64,000 nucleotides of DNA from Eopsaltria australis (lineage: Eukaryota; Chordata; Aves; Passeriformes; Petroicidae), in contig JAVTVJ010000033.1 of assembly GCA_034509425.1 (NCBI GenBank), positions 3,658,001 to 3,722,000 of the forward strand. Direction: 5' to 3'. Both the position numbers and the translations under genes were made by a program. This document shows, piece by piece, positions 47,701 through 61,213 of this stretch (position 1 is its first letter; every line of letters begins with the position of its first letter). The notes under the pieces were generated by a model that ran no database searches, was not told the DNA's origin, and saw only the letters and a list, made by a program, of their open reading frames with translations.

Positions 47701-49600
47701 GTGAATGTGCAATAGCAGTAGCAATAATACTGAGAAGACTTATTTCAGAGATTATTGAATTCAGGAACAACTTGAATGTGTTTGATTAATTAATTGAATT
47801 AAATTGCAGTCTTTTCTCCTCTTTTAATCTTGAAACTTCTACTCAGAAATGTAGTTGATTTCCTACCCTAATATTTTCCAACATCCTCTTAAATGGTACC
47901 AAATGTTTGGACTAAACTAAAAGAAATTGAGTATGTATGTGTGCACAGTATGGAAAAGTGTGCAGGCAGCCAGAGTTGTGCCCCACCATGATAATTTTGG
48001 CATTCCTTTAGTACTCTCACTATGCAAACTGTGCATATATTTTGTAATTCTTGGACATGTGATTAGGAGCTTCACAGTCAAAAAAAAATTTTCATATTTA
48101 TTTTCAGTCATTTGTAAAGAATTGTCCATAGCTTGGTGAACTGGTTTTGTTTGTATTTTGTTAACCACTGAAGGGTTATGGACTGTGAATTTTCTTTTAT
48201 GAGTGTGTCATATAATTTTCATGTAATGATTTTTATGATTGTGTATGTATAAAAATTAACTTCCAGCACTATGACCTTAAAAAATGTCTTTCAAGTCTTC
48301 TTGACTTGCTTTCAGTTCACTGTTGTTCTCAGTAATAACTGGCTCTATTTTAACACGTACCAAGGAAGATGACTGTCAATCCCTCTGTATAGAAACATTA
48401 TATTTGAGAAAAAAAAATTAGCTAAACACAAAATCTGTTTGGAAAATTGCCAAAGAAACATTAGAAGCATTATATTTGTACAGTTATATTAGTAGACATT
48501 TTGCTACAAAGCTAATTATTGATTTTTGCTGGAAGTACACCAATATGTGTGGATGTCTCATGAAACACTCACTTATATTTATTAAAGACCATCTTGCTTA
48601 GACGTACAGTGAATGGGCAATTTCCTCACCTAACATCAATCAACTTAAAATCATGGCCTTGAAATCAGGCATCTAATTCACACTACTCATCTAGATCTGC
48701 ATCTGTAATCAATGTGCAGATTCTAGTGTTTAGTTTCTTTTTTAAAATAAGTGTCTGTGTAATCGTTTTAAAGGATCTAATGAAGTCACTTTAAACTCAG
48801 ACAATTGTCATTTTGGATTTCTTTCTCAGAGCACAGAGTTTGCTTTCCTTAGTCTTAAGCAAACTGTTTGGTCTATGCCTAGACCTACACCCTGCCTGCT
48901 AAACTCTTTAGGTCCCAAACCCCACTAGCTGAACCCCTTCTTTGTCTCTGTAAATATGATGAAAAAAATTAGTTACAGAATTCTATAATGAGAAGTTCTT
49001 CTGTGTAGTAATGCAGTTATTTCCTCATAAATAAATAATCTTTGAGGGGCAAAAAAAGAAGGGACTTCATGAAATAACTTAGCAGTGATATCATTTTATG
49101 AAGAGAAATAGAAAGAATAGTTATGACGGATGCAAACCTACTTAGATATTAAACACATAAAAAATAAATTCCACTCTAGTATGGATTAATCTTTGACAGA
49201 TACAGCTATCTCTTTTCTCCCCTTTAGTCATAATAGGTCAAGTTTTTTATTTCTGTAAAATTTAAAAAAAAATTAAATATTTTATATTTATAGTAGTCAC
49301 AAGATTGTTAAAGCATGTTGGATTTTTAAAATTATTATTATTCTCTTAATTGTGTCTAAATTAATCCCTGTAGTCTTCTGTCGAACCCAAATATTTGCAC
49401 TTTGATCTACAGGTACACACATAAAAGTTCTGTTTTGACAACAATGAAGAGAGTTGACTGGTGATAGTTGCTAGAAAGTATTTGTTAGAAGATGTAGCTC
49501 TGCCATGTGTAATGTAACTATCAAATAATCTCCCTGAATATTGTTGTGAATACATAATTTAATATCTCAAGAGAAATTATTTCATGTATTATTAATGTAT
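44738..49600. other. AT-rich unique sequence, no gene seen
   Basis: No gene or repeat family recognised in about 4.9 kb. Opposed short frames at 47555-47789 overlap on both strands and are probably chance. Confidence 0.5.
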
Positions 49601-52600
49601 ATGATGGTATTTTCAGTCAACCTGCATTAATTTCAAATTTCTATATTATGATAAATGCATATATGTGTGCATGCATTTTATTTTTCAGCATCCAATATTT
49701 CTTCTTTCTGTAATATTTAAAACCACATACAAAATACTGTATTCAGAATCAGGCTCAAAACAGTGTAGCTTCTTTGAAAATCAGAGCTTTTTCTAAACAC
49801 AACAAAGCAAATAATAGATGAAAAGGATACGTAAATAAAATTTATGTTTAGTTCCAGGAGAATGATGTAGAAAAACGCTGTCAAACTTGCTTAGTCACTT
49901 GAAGATCCTTTAGACCCTAAAACTGAAGCTCGTGAGCGTGCATGTATTTACAGCTGCAAATGTCTAGATAAAATACAACAAAATGCAAAAGAGACTTAAT
50001 ATATTCAGTATGCTTAGAACAAGCTCTACTTTGCATTTCAGAACTGTGCTGTGTTATTTTAGTTACTTCACTTAAAATCAAAGGCTTTTGAATAAATTTT
50101 CAAGGACAACATTTTCTAGGAGATAAGAAGACCTGGATTTAAATTTCTAGATTCTTCACATCCCAGGGGATTACCACAGTCACCAAAACACCAGATATTT
50201 TGTTTAAAATTATATGTTTCATATCCACCACTAAAATCAGGCACTTTGCAGCTGGGAGTTTTGGAGGCACGGCACCAGAGGTTAGAGAACAGCTGATTAT
50301 ATTCAATATTGTACACAGAACCTGTTGGATGTATAAGTTAGAGGTAGACTAAATAAGATTAAATTAATATTTATTTGTCTTACACCTGGGCACCAGTAAA
50401 CCAAACCAGCACATCAAGCAATTCATAACTCTGTTACACCAGATATATAGTGTCAGGAGTATATAAAATGTTACTGCAAAGGAGACTTGCAGGATAGGTC
50501 TACAAGCAGGGTTCAGGAAAATATATTCAAGCAGTAAAATCTGTGAAAGAAAAGTAAAGAATGTAGAGTAAGAAGAAACAGTATTTGGCAAACAGGCACA
50601 GGTACTACAAGATCATATTTGATAACCTCAACTGGTAAGATCACCTCATTTCTGTTGAAGAGAGGTCTGTGGAACACAAAACATCAGTGAAGAATGAATC
50701 AAGATGGGATAGAATGAAGATTCCTAATTTATTTCCAGCTTCCCTTGTCAAAGAGTTCTCCGACATCTTGATCTCAGAGAGCTGGGAGTTGTAGCTATCA
50801 ATTCTGACTATACAGTATCAGCTTCATGTTGCAACTGGTTTAAGTTCCAACCCTTAAAGACCTTTATATGTATGTAGTAATAACAATTGGCAATGACTAA
50901 TAAATAGACTTGGCAATGTTTACTGCTAATGAATAGCAACACAACAAACTATTATTCTGACGTTTAAAACTGGTCATATCTCTCCACCATTTCTATTCAT
51001 AGTGATTTCTAATTTATTTGCTGAATGTTTGCATACATTATATATATTTATAAATATAACGTAACTATATATGGAAAATGAATACATAGCTGTTGCATGT
51101 AAACATTGTCCATTTGCAGCATATATTCAGTTATAAGAATTTCCTTATCATTTTAGAAGCCAGGTTAAGGGGAATGTAAGATCTAGGACAGCCCTTTCTG
51201 GATGTAGCTCTAAAGTTGCAACAGGTGAGTGCAGACATCACCTCTGTTAATTTCATCACTTCTAAAGGTTGCCTCCATGTATTTGCATTCAGCACTTCAT
51301 AAACTAGTGCCCAGTCACAAAACCAGGATCTTATAAAGTAACTGTATTTATCTGGCTTTCTCTGTTCCACATGGCTGGAGGTGATCGTCTAAACCTGTCT
51401 CAGCAAAGATAAGGATGCTACTATAGTGCTACTTTAGGTGTCAAAGTAAACTTCGGTCTGAAATCTCAGATCCTCAGGTGTGCTGTGTGTCTCAAAATAC
51501 TGTGTTGGGAAAAGGAGGATATACACTCTTTCTATGCAGGAGTTACTGTTAGCTCAATTAATCTTGTAGTAGTATTTTAGTCCAGATTATATAATCAAAG
51601 TACAAAAACCACACCAATGCCAATAGAGTTAAATTTTTTACAGAATTACCTTCTTTGTATCCACTCCTTCTTTCTGATGTTATATTCACCTTCTCAGTGT
51701 ACCTTTGGGTACTTGCTGGGAGGAGAAAGCAAGTTGTCAGTATCCAAAGCTTTTTTCTGGGAGGAACAAGATGGTCGTGGTGAATAAGCTCTTTATTATC
51801 AGTAGAAACTTCTGTTTGTGTCTCTGTTTGTGTGATTTTTTACTTGGTTGTTTGGTTTTTTTGCACATCAGTCTGCTGATGTCTTGTGCTCCCAGCTAAG
51901 GTCTGAAAGTTATCCATCACTTTCTATAAATTATCTCACCTACTGGGCTTCTGTTTATTGCACCTTAGAGTGCCAGATGTTTACCAGATTAGTTATTCCC
52001 ACACCTTTAGCTAAAAGAACTTTATGTTTTGTTTCAAGTAACAGTTCTGCAGATAACTACAGAAATTTATTGGTCTTTCAGCATGCCTTGCAGCACCTTT
52101 TAACCTTTCCATTCTGCATTTTATTTAGCCACATGTCCAGATATGTTTTAGAAAGTCACATTGGCAAAACTATTGGTTTTCAGAATCTCTAAATCACTCC
52201 TCTTCCTGGGATTTTTTGTTTTCAAGTCCATTTGATCCCTAAAAAGTATGTCTCTATTGCAATCTTACCTTTTCTTCTGAAAAAAACCTTGATTTCCACC
52301 TTGATATACCATGGTTGTGATTTAAACCTGGTAATTGTGTGAACAGCAGAACTATATAATCTAAAAATGTATAATTGGTTTTTCTTTAGTAGTTTCATTT
52401 CCTGAAATACTGTGATCAGTCTCTACCAAGATAAATGCCCATCTTTATATGTTTTTTACACTAAATTATTATGATCATTACACAAATGGCAAAGGATCTA
52501 GTTCAGATGGTGTTAAAGACTTCCAGCTAATGATTATCAATATGAAATCTATACTGTATTTTAGAAGTTATTTTTTACATTGGCATTTTTTTGACATTTC

Positions 52601-54440
52601 AGGACTGTTATGTGCAATACAGGAAGTTGCTAATTAATTGTTTTGATAAAAGATTTGTTCTTATTTTGCAAAATATGCTAATAATTCTCATCCTATCAGG
52701 AGAAAATGCAGCTGAAATGTACTCTGAAAAGTACAATTCTCTGTTTCTGTGTCTGAAGGGAAAAACAGCCCAAAGAGGCATCAACAATGATCAAACAACC
52801 TGAATTCATATGTGGTTTTAGTCCTGAGAAAAATTTTAATAGATTGGATCCTTCACTAACTGAAAGCTGAAAAAGCTTAATATTGTAAGAATTAATTTTT
52901 TTTTTTGTTCTATTTCTGTTGCATTCAGGGAAATCAGATATTGTATAGTCTTTATAATAGGGTGTACTGCATCAGAAAGAACACTCATATGACGGTGAAT
53001 TCCTTCTAACTGGAACAGGTTAGCTAATTCATTGAGGAAATGACAAACAAACAAACAATTTAAAAATATATTTCCCCTAGTTAGTGGAAGAATAAAAAAT
53101 TAATTCCCCAAGTTCTTTTTTTTCCACATAATTAAAATTTATTTATTTCTTTCTTTAATATATTTTCCAGTTTGGATGGTAAAATGAAAGGAAGTTTCAC
53201 TGTCCTCCTTCTAAATGTTGATAATACACTGCAAGAGGTGATTCATAAAGAGCTAATAGTAACAGTTCTTCTTTTAATTATATAAAAGCATGTTCTCTAT
53301 TGTCTTTTGCAATGAATTAAGAAATATAATAATGTAGAGTACTAAATTTTTTCTTTTTATCCTTAGGGGGATTTGAGTACTTGTAATCTCATTATTTCTA
53401 CAGGATAGTTGTAACTGTATATGTAATATTCATGTGAATTTTACTGAAGTGGAAGAATATATCTGAGTAATCTCATTTTCTCTGCTGTATGCTTGTAGAA
53501 TTACATACATAACAAGTCCATGACTACACTTGGTGATAAGATACATAATATTGAAACTTGCAAGCTTTTGCTTTTAATGAGGTTTGAATTAGACAAAAGA
53601 TTCAAAGTTGCTCAGCTATTTAAATGAACTTGAAATCACTAAAGAATTTTCAGGAGAATTTATTGTTGTTGCAGTGTGATGCCTGTTTTATAGAAAAATT
53701 TTAAAGCTGAATTCCTAATATCAGTCATTAGCTAGATTGTGGAGAGCCAGAAGCTCATAATGAATATTAATTTTTTTCTTTTTTTCTGATTATGTTTAAA
53801 TATCCCATGCATTTCAATATACAAAATACGTGAAGAAAATTTTCTCTTAGGTTCTTGATTGTTTCTGTAGAAAGGAAAGTTGGAATTTTGTTCTCAAAGG
53901 ATGTATAGTTTAACACATCATGTTTTCAGAGCTAAGGTTAGTGAATACATGTGGCAGTGTCTGTTGCTTGTGTGTTCTTGGACACTTTTGCTGACTGCTG
54001 CCTTTGTACATGTGTGGCAGTCTCAGAAAACCTAGTAATAACATCTTCAAAATTCTGAGATGATATATTTTTTCAGATAACGTACATATTGTAGTTTGAT
54101 GACTAAGATTTTTTCTAGATTTATTCTCTACAAAGCACAACATTTTTACCAGTACGGCTTTGACAGATGGCTGAGTTTTTACATGCATGGTCTACATAGT
54201 CTGTAATTCCAAAATTTATTCTAAATAAATAGAATCAGACCCCCTCATTCTCTTTTTCATCTCTTTTACTTTTACTTTCTCTGTCTCATAATCCCAGCTC
54301 TGAACCATCTGGATCATCCACGCAGCCATCTGAAGTGGCAATCCATTATCTCAGGGTTGATGGTATTTTTTGTTTTCTTTCCTTGCATGACCTGGGCAAA
54401 GTGTGGTTTTCATATTCCAGCCCATACTCAGCACTGAAGT
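49601..54440. other. AT-rich unique sequence, no gene seen
   Basis: No gene or repeat family recognised. The frame at 51848-52192 (114 codons) shows no motif, and its composition is that of noncoding DNA. Confidence 0.5.
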
Positions 54441-54476
54441 TCATTACAGGAGGGAGGAGCTTGTGGAGGTGTTTGT

Positions 54477-54639
54477 GGCTTGTGAGCCAGCACCTTTGTG
54501 AGTTTGCTGTGGGAGTCCAGAACTTATTGAAGTGTACTGTACGGAATTAAGGGCTTGTTAGCCTTCTCTCATGTGGAAGAGTATTGTAAGAATGTAAGGG
54601 CTTGTTAGCCAACGCCTTTTGAGTGAAGACCTTTTGAGT
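54477..54639 (+). repeat. Cluster of degenerate local repeats
   Basis: GGCTTGTGAGCC at 54477 and GGCTTGTTAGCC at 54552 and 54599 form three copies of one motif. The 54477 and 54599 copies continue with similar text (AGCACCTTTGTGAGT versus AACGCCTTTTGAGTG). A direct 10-mer CCTTTTGAGT occurs at 54615 and 54630. AATAAA follows at about 54676. It could be the inside of an old LTR. Confidence 0.5.
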
Positions 54640-54699
54640 CTATCAGTGTGCTGGTTGCTGGAGTTAAGAAAATGTACAATAAAAGAGAGTTCTCTGTCA

Positions 54700-57248
54700 A
54701 AAGCAAAAATCCCCACCACTAACAACAAAAGTTGTTACACTCCATTTCATACTGTTCAGCATTTTCATAGATGTAGAGATTGTTCATCCAAATGTAATAT
54801 TCAGTCCTTATAAATTTTTCCCTTTTCTGCCTGCTCAATAGTAGTAAATTAATAAAGATTTCAATCAGTGCATTACTGTACATCTTTCAACCAGTTTATT
54901 TCAAAAGAGTGAAAGATTTAAAATGCAGGAAGCCATCAAGAACATCCTTCATCTAAAACTCACGAAAGATTCTACTTTCTGTTGATCTACAGTAGAATTT
55001 AAGTTTTTCAGATCATTGCTTATCAAATTATACTGTCCTTCATCTTTTACACTGTTAGAGTTTTACTTCACAAGACTTTACGTGTTCTCAGTCTTCAAAA
55101 GGAAGAAGAAGGATATCTGAGTTTAGGTCCTCTCCTTTGCAGGGATTAAAGAAATTCAATTAGTGATTGGGAAAGATTATTGGAAATACTGGCAAAGAGG
55201 TCTCATAGCTACATACTCGTATGACAAGGGCTGTCTGAAAACATTCATTGTGGGCTTCTTTTTCAACTTGAATAGCGTATTTAGCAAAACTCTGAATCAT
55301 AACATGGGGAGTGGGTTAACTACCATCGAGAAACATTTCAGATGTGTTTAATAAGATGAAAAAGCATACTTTGCATAATAAGAAACAGAAGTTAAAAGTC
55401 CTGTTTCTATTTCACTGGCATATTGACAAAGAAATTTCCAGACTTCCAGAAAAAATTGGTGTCATTCCACATAATTTTTAATTTTTTATTAATAAATCAC
55501 TTTCAGAATGTGAAGCACGTAACCAAGAATGATTACAGATGGATGTCCTATAAAAGCTGTTGTACTGCAAATTTGCATTATTTTTCCTTCTTTTTTATTA
55601 GTCAGTAGGAGATTGATTGTATTTTTCCCCAGGAAACATGTTTGTCTTCATTAATTGAAACATAAGACTTGGACTTTTGTCCTTTTAGCTTTATTTCAAA
55701 GTAGAAGCAATCTAAGAGTCTTTGTTATTGTAGGAACTGATAATGAACCTCAACATGTAGCCGAATAATTCCTTTTCACTTTAAAAGACTTTTAGTGATC
55801 TTTCAGTAGGAGTTGATCATACCTATTGATAGAATCAGTCAACAGTAATTAATCAGGGAAAATCTTTGTCTTTGGTCTTTTAAATTCCTTTCACAGGTTC
55901 ATATATCAATGTTTGAAAACTCTCATGGTTTCACTGAAGATATTCTTTAAAGAATTCAGATGTTATTAAGTTACCTGTATCACCTGACTTCTGTGAAAAA
56001 AAGCCAAACAACAAACCCAAAGCACAAACCCCAAATTACAGTCTTACAGGAAAATAGAAGGTCAGTGTGTCATCAAGATTGTGAACAGAGTCTATTGGAA
56101 CAAGACAAATTTAAAACTGAGATGAAAATGCTTGAAGTATGGAGTAACTATAAACTCTATTGAGGTTTTCTGTATTTCTTTTCATTTCTGACAATGTATT
56201 TTAGAAGACTAAAAAATGATGAAGGCTAATTCTCTTGTGGTATAGCTATATTCCTCTGGATAGAGTATTTATTTGTAACTACCTGCCCTTTTAGTGACTT
56301 TGCTATGATGCTTGCTTACTTCACTCAAGGCTGTCAGCTGCATGATGTACCCCCTTACTCACTTTTCACGGGACAAAACCTGAATCTTATAGGAGTGCTG
56401 TAGCTGAGAGTGCCTAAAACAGTGATGGCTGTACACATTACACATGATCTAGAGCATTCATCAAGACATGTTTATACTGTGGAAGGAGCAGAGGGTCATC
56501 TCTGATTCATGTACATTGATCTATGTTTGGTATTCTCAGGAGTAGTGTTTCTGAGAATGAACTGAAATTATTCACTGAAAAAATTAGTCAAAATTTAAAC
56601 CACTCATAGAATTGAAGTATCAGATGTATTGTAGGCCTAAGAATTATGACATCTGGGCTGTTTCGTTTTACTGCTTCCTAAGCTCCAGTGTAGAGCTATG
56701 GCCTCTGTAGAAGAACATGATTTTTTTTAAGTTAGGTGTTAAATACAGGCATATTAATACCTATTAACTGGAACATGAAAATATCAAATGATGTAGTATG
56801 CTAAGGGAACTGCTTCAAACAAATTACCATTTTCTTTAAACCACTCCACTGCATGCAAGACCGTAATGGCATGTCCGTGGGGCTTTCATGAACAGACCAA
56901 TTTAATTCTGAAGAAGTTCAGGTGTCTCTGCATGATTCTAAACCAGTTACCATTTCTGGAAGAGGGAAGATTAGGCCAATTATATGGAATTTTTACCTCC
57001 AAAGTTTATGTAATATTTTGTGGATAGCAGGACTGATGGTGAGAATATAAGTGGGACTCTCATATATAGCAGTGATTATCGAATTCAATAAACTGCAGTT
57101 CTAACAAGTAGTAGCAGCACTGACCATTAAATATGGATGATAAGATGTTAAACTGGTGTCCTAGTACATAAGTCTAATACACATTGTATATAAAAATCAA
57201 GCTGAATTATTGAGAATTTTTGCAAAAGGGAGACACTAAAACTATGCC
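54700..57248. other. AT-rich unique sequence, no gene seen
   Basis: No gene or repeat family recognised. Confidence 0.55.
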
Positions 57249-57285
57249 TTCTGAATAGAAAAGTATTTTCTATTCAGAAAATACT
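57249..57285. repeat. Two overlapping, mutually exclusive hairpins
   Basis: Arm TTCTGAATAGAAAA (57249-57262) pairs perfectly with TTTTCTATTCAGAA (57266-57279) across a 3-base loop. The sequence AGTATTTTC (57262-57270) also pairs perfectly with GAAAATACT (57277-57285) across a 6-base loop. The two stems share bases, so only one can form at a time. Confidence 0.75.
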
Positions 57286-57780
57286 GAAAAAAAGTAACCA
57301 ACATCATAGTTGGTAATTTAAATTTATTTTGAATTTTGAAAATTAGTGGAACATTACTGAAAAACAAGTAACTTTCTTTTGGATGTAAGAATTTCATAGG
57401 ACTCAGTCCTGCAAACTAAGATTTGCAAGTTTTGACCTTAGATTTATCTGTCTTCAATGGAATTTACATCACAGAATAGCTTCTGGCTACATTTAATCTT
57501 TTTAAGGAATTGCTTCTGACTGCAAATCTAATGAGATTATGTTGGGTTGTGATTTTTTTCTAAGCATTATGCAAAGCTGTCCTTAACTAAGAGTGAAAAA
57601 CTCCAAAGGTCACTCCTTTTTATTCATTTTAAATCATTATGGTGGACTGATAGTAAAAAAATATCAGAGGGATTTTTTTAATTATAGAACTGAACTGTGG
57701 TGTCTTGTATTTGTAGGAGCATAATTAATTAATTCTACATTCACTTGTATCCTGAAACTTTCAGATTTTTCCTAAACTCT
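57286..57780. other. AT-rich unique sequence, no gene seen
   Basis: Nothing recognisable. Confidence 0.55.
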
Positions 57781-58303
57781 GTACTCAGTTTGGACTGGTG
57801 AGGCCACATCTTGAATCCTATGTTTGGTTTTCACCATGAAAAAGGCATTATGGTGCTGAAGCTCATTCAAAGAGAAACAAAGTTCTGGAGCACAAGTCTT
57901 ATGAGGAGGAGCTAAGGCAGCTGGGGTTTTTTTAACCTGGAGAAAAGGAGGCTCAGGAGAGACCTTATGACTCTAGAACAACCCAAAAAGAGGTTGTAGT
58001 GATGTGGGGCTCTGTGTCTTTTTCCCAAACAGCAAGCAACGTGACAGGGGGAAATGACCCCAGGATGCTTCAGAAGAGTTTCAGATCATACATGAGGAGA
58101 AATTTCTTAATGGAAAGGTTTGTCAAGTATTGGAACAGGCTGCCCAGAGATGTGGTTGAGTCACCATCTCTGAAGGTATTTAAGAGACCTGTATATATAG
58201 TGCTGAGATACTTGATTTGGTGGTGGACTTGGCAGTGTTGGGTTTACATTTGGATGTAATAACCAGAGAGGTATTTTCCAGCCTAAAAGATTGTATGCTT
58301 TTA
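57781..58303 (+). mobile_element. CR1 LINE 3' fragment
   Basis: Starts within the ORF2 end (CTGGTGAGGCCACATCTTGA) and continues through GGAGCACAAGTCTTATGAGG, AACCTGGAGAAAAGGAGGCT, TATTGGAACAGGCTGCCCAG, GAGTCACCATCTCTGAAGG and a GGTGGTGGACTTGGCAGTG block. It ends near a worn TTCCAGCCTAAAAGATTGTA. The terminal ATTCTATG repeats have decayed. The 86-codon frame at 57999-58259 is part of it. Confidence 0.9.
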
Positions 58304-61193
58304 TCCTTTTTTTAAGAAAATAGTTATACTAACGAGGAAGTAAAATAAGTAGAATCCACTCTGAAACTATGAGGTGACATTACTATTACCTGCAAATATT
58401 TCTTTTAGTGATTTTGGTGAATTATTATTATTTTTTCTATTCATATATATTAATGCTGGAGACTAAAAGATCAACTTAGAATGGTGCTACATTGTTCTCA
58501 CTATGCTCTGTAAGGTTCAGTACACATACTTCAGCAACTTACGCTCAACATAATTTTAGGTTTACAGCAAGCAAACTATCACAGATGTTTTGATTATTCA
58601 GGGAAAGGAAATATGGTGTCTTTGAAAACTATCAGAAAAAGACCTCATCTCTTTTACTTTCAGGCTTGGGTTAAGATATGAAGATACATTTTCCAGAAAT
58701 ATGCAAAAACTTCTGCCTATTTCCTCATACCATTCAGAAACCTTATAATTAGTGAGATTTGCTTCATTTTGGATAGTTGAATGTAGCTGTAGCTGATTGG
58801 TGTTTTTCTGAAGAGTTTGAAGTCAATGCATATTAGATGACCATGGGGCTGGAAAAAGTCTATATTAGATGGTAAATTATATTTTTATAGTAAATGTCAT
58901 CTCAATTCAGTTCTGCAGGGAAGATGGGAATTTTAATTAGAAAGTAGTAATCTAAACATAGGCATGAAATAAAAAAAATATTTTACTATCTCCACAGTTC
59001 TACCCTAGATATTTTGAATTTAAAATGAAAAATCTAGGCCCTAGTGGCTCCATTTGACTACACTGTTTGTCTCTAGATTTTATCTCTGCCTCATATCTCC
59101 TCAAATCATGTCTGATTATGGCTAGTTTCCCTGGTATTTAGCTATTATTGAAAGCAGTAATGAAAGAAACCATAGAGATACTTAATTATCTGCACAGCAG
59201 GTGTCCAATGAAGAAACTTAATTCTAACCTTTTCCTCTGTGATAAGATAATTAGTTGGGTCTAATTGCTGCTAATATATATATATTCACTGATTGTAAAC
59301 TGTGGTTTAAAGGCTGTCTCTGTAAAAAGAAAAAAAAAACATCAAAATAAAAACAGAATTAAAAAAGCAAATCTCTTCTATAACACTACAGGAGTGCTGT
59401 TTCTCACTTCTAGACAAATACAGACATTGCTTAAAGAAAGAAAAACAAAACCCAACAATTTCTACCCATTTTTATTGTGAAATAATAATAAATTTCTCAT
59501 CCTGGATTAAAAATCCTAGCTATGAATACACATCTTTACACATTAAATTTATAACTAAGGAAAAGCAGGCTGTTGGCGTTCCTACACAGTATTACATTCA
59601 TGTAGGGAAAAAAAAACAAACCAACAATACTGCAAGAATTTTGAGGGCAAGTGACCCCATGAATCTGTGCACTGGTGAAGAGTAGGGAAGACAGAAAAGC
59701 ACGTGGGGATTACTTGTGACGATGAGATAAATACAGCATCTGCAAATCAATCATCAGTGACATTGTTTATAATACTGGTGTAACTTCTCATATTTTGATC
59801 TCATTATTAAACATTAAGACACTGACACACTTCACAAAGAAGTTTTGAAAAGATTTGCATTGATTATGTAGACATTCAGCCAGATTCTATTTGCGATGAT
59901 AAAGAGAGAGCCAAAGACTTCTTTGCAGTGATGTTTGAGATTCTGTGTGTGAGGGGGACAAAATTTGCCATTGTTTAGTGTTCATACCCATGAGGTTTTA
60001 TTGTAAAACAGGAAAAAATTATAGGAAAAACAAAAGAACCCAGGAAATTTACTTTTTGCAATGCAGTTTTGTGGCTAGAGGATTCATTGTGAAAAGAATA
60101 CCCGAGGCACAGATTTGTGCAGTTCATGGGGCTCTGAGAATAACAGAGATCAAATATATGCTATTTTGGAATAGAGGTAATAAAAAAAAACTTCATTATC
60201 TTGAGTTGGCTCGCCAGTAACCTTTAGAAATGCAGCACTTTCAGCCAAGAGACCTTTTGTAGGACCTATCTTAAATCCATCGTGTTGAATGGCAAAAGGG
60301 TCATTGTTAGCATCTTTAGAAGCTGTTCAGACCTCTGCAAGACCAAACCTCTACTTTCCATTTTCTTGTTTTCTACCTACATTTAACACAAAGTGACAGT
60401 GCAAAGGTTGGATTCTTTCTTTTTCTTCTTTTATCAGAATGTTCTCCTTTTCCTGCACTCTTCGGCTTTCACAGTCATTGCTGTTGCTAGAGCACCTCAA
60501 GGTGAACGTCAAATACTTTCTTCTTTATTTTTGTTTTGATATGGTTAATGTTCTGAGAAGGCAGCTCTAAGGTTGACAACATAAAAATTCTAAAGGAATT
60601 TAATATTATTTTCTGGCAGAAGTATTTGTTAAAAATTAAGAAGCATACCTAAAAATAGCAATTTGAATAGTGATAGAAAAATGCTAAAAACTAAATTGCA
60701 ACAGGAAGAAAACCTCTAGAAAGGTTCATCTATATTAAAAATTCTCTCAGAAATAAATCCAGAATTTTAACTCATGAGGTGTACAGGTACAAAGTAGGAA
60801 AAACATATAATACTGAAATGCACTGTCGGAGAGAGATGAGAAGATTTCTAGTTAGACTCCGGTCTTCCAAACAGTAGGTCTGAGCTCAGCCTAATGTTGG
60901 TATGTCTGGCTCTTGGCACAGAGTAAATTTTAGATTTCAGTCTCTAGCTAATGTTGGCACTGACGCAATAACCACAGGAATATGGAAAAACATGATATTG
61001 ATGTGTACCACCTTTTTCTTTTTCTGAGAGTTCCTCAGGCAGTTTTCATGCAGTATATCCCAAGACTGTCTCCTGAGTCCCTAGACATGTTTAGTGGAGA
61101 TCCAGAAACTGAGTGAAACTGTTGGTTTTGTTGTTGTTCAAAAATAGTTGCATGAGAGTTTTAAATATGGATGCATGTATTTTTCATAAGTTA
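58304..61193. other. AT-rich unique sequence, no gene seen
   Basis: No gene or repeat family recognised. A 91-codon frame at 59945-60220 has no known relatives. Confidence 0.5.
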
Positions 61194-61213
61194 ATATATA
61201 AATATTTATATAT
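61194..61213. repeat. Perfect 20-bp AT palindrome
   Basis: ATATATAAATATTTATATAT is its own reverse complement. In AT-rich DNA such palindromes arise easily. Confidence 0.6.

Noticed and set aside
47555..47789. Opposed 71- and 64-codon frames on the two strands
   Set aside because: Overlap on both strands with no known family or regulatory signals fits chance.
54477..54639. CRISPR-like array
   Set aside because: The repeats are only about 12 bases, unevenly spaced and degenerate, and the DNA is from a vertebrate.
57999..58259. 86-codon plus frame
   Set aside because: It is a read-through of the CR1 3' region (KYWNRLPRDVVESPSLKVF-like), not an independent gene.
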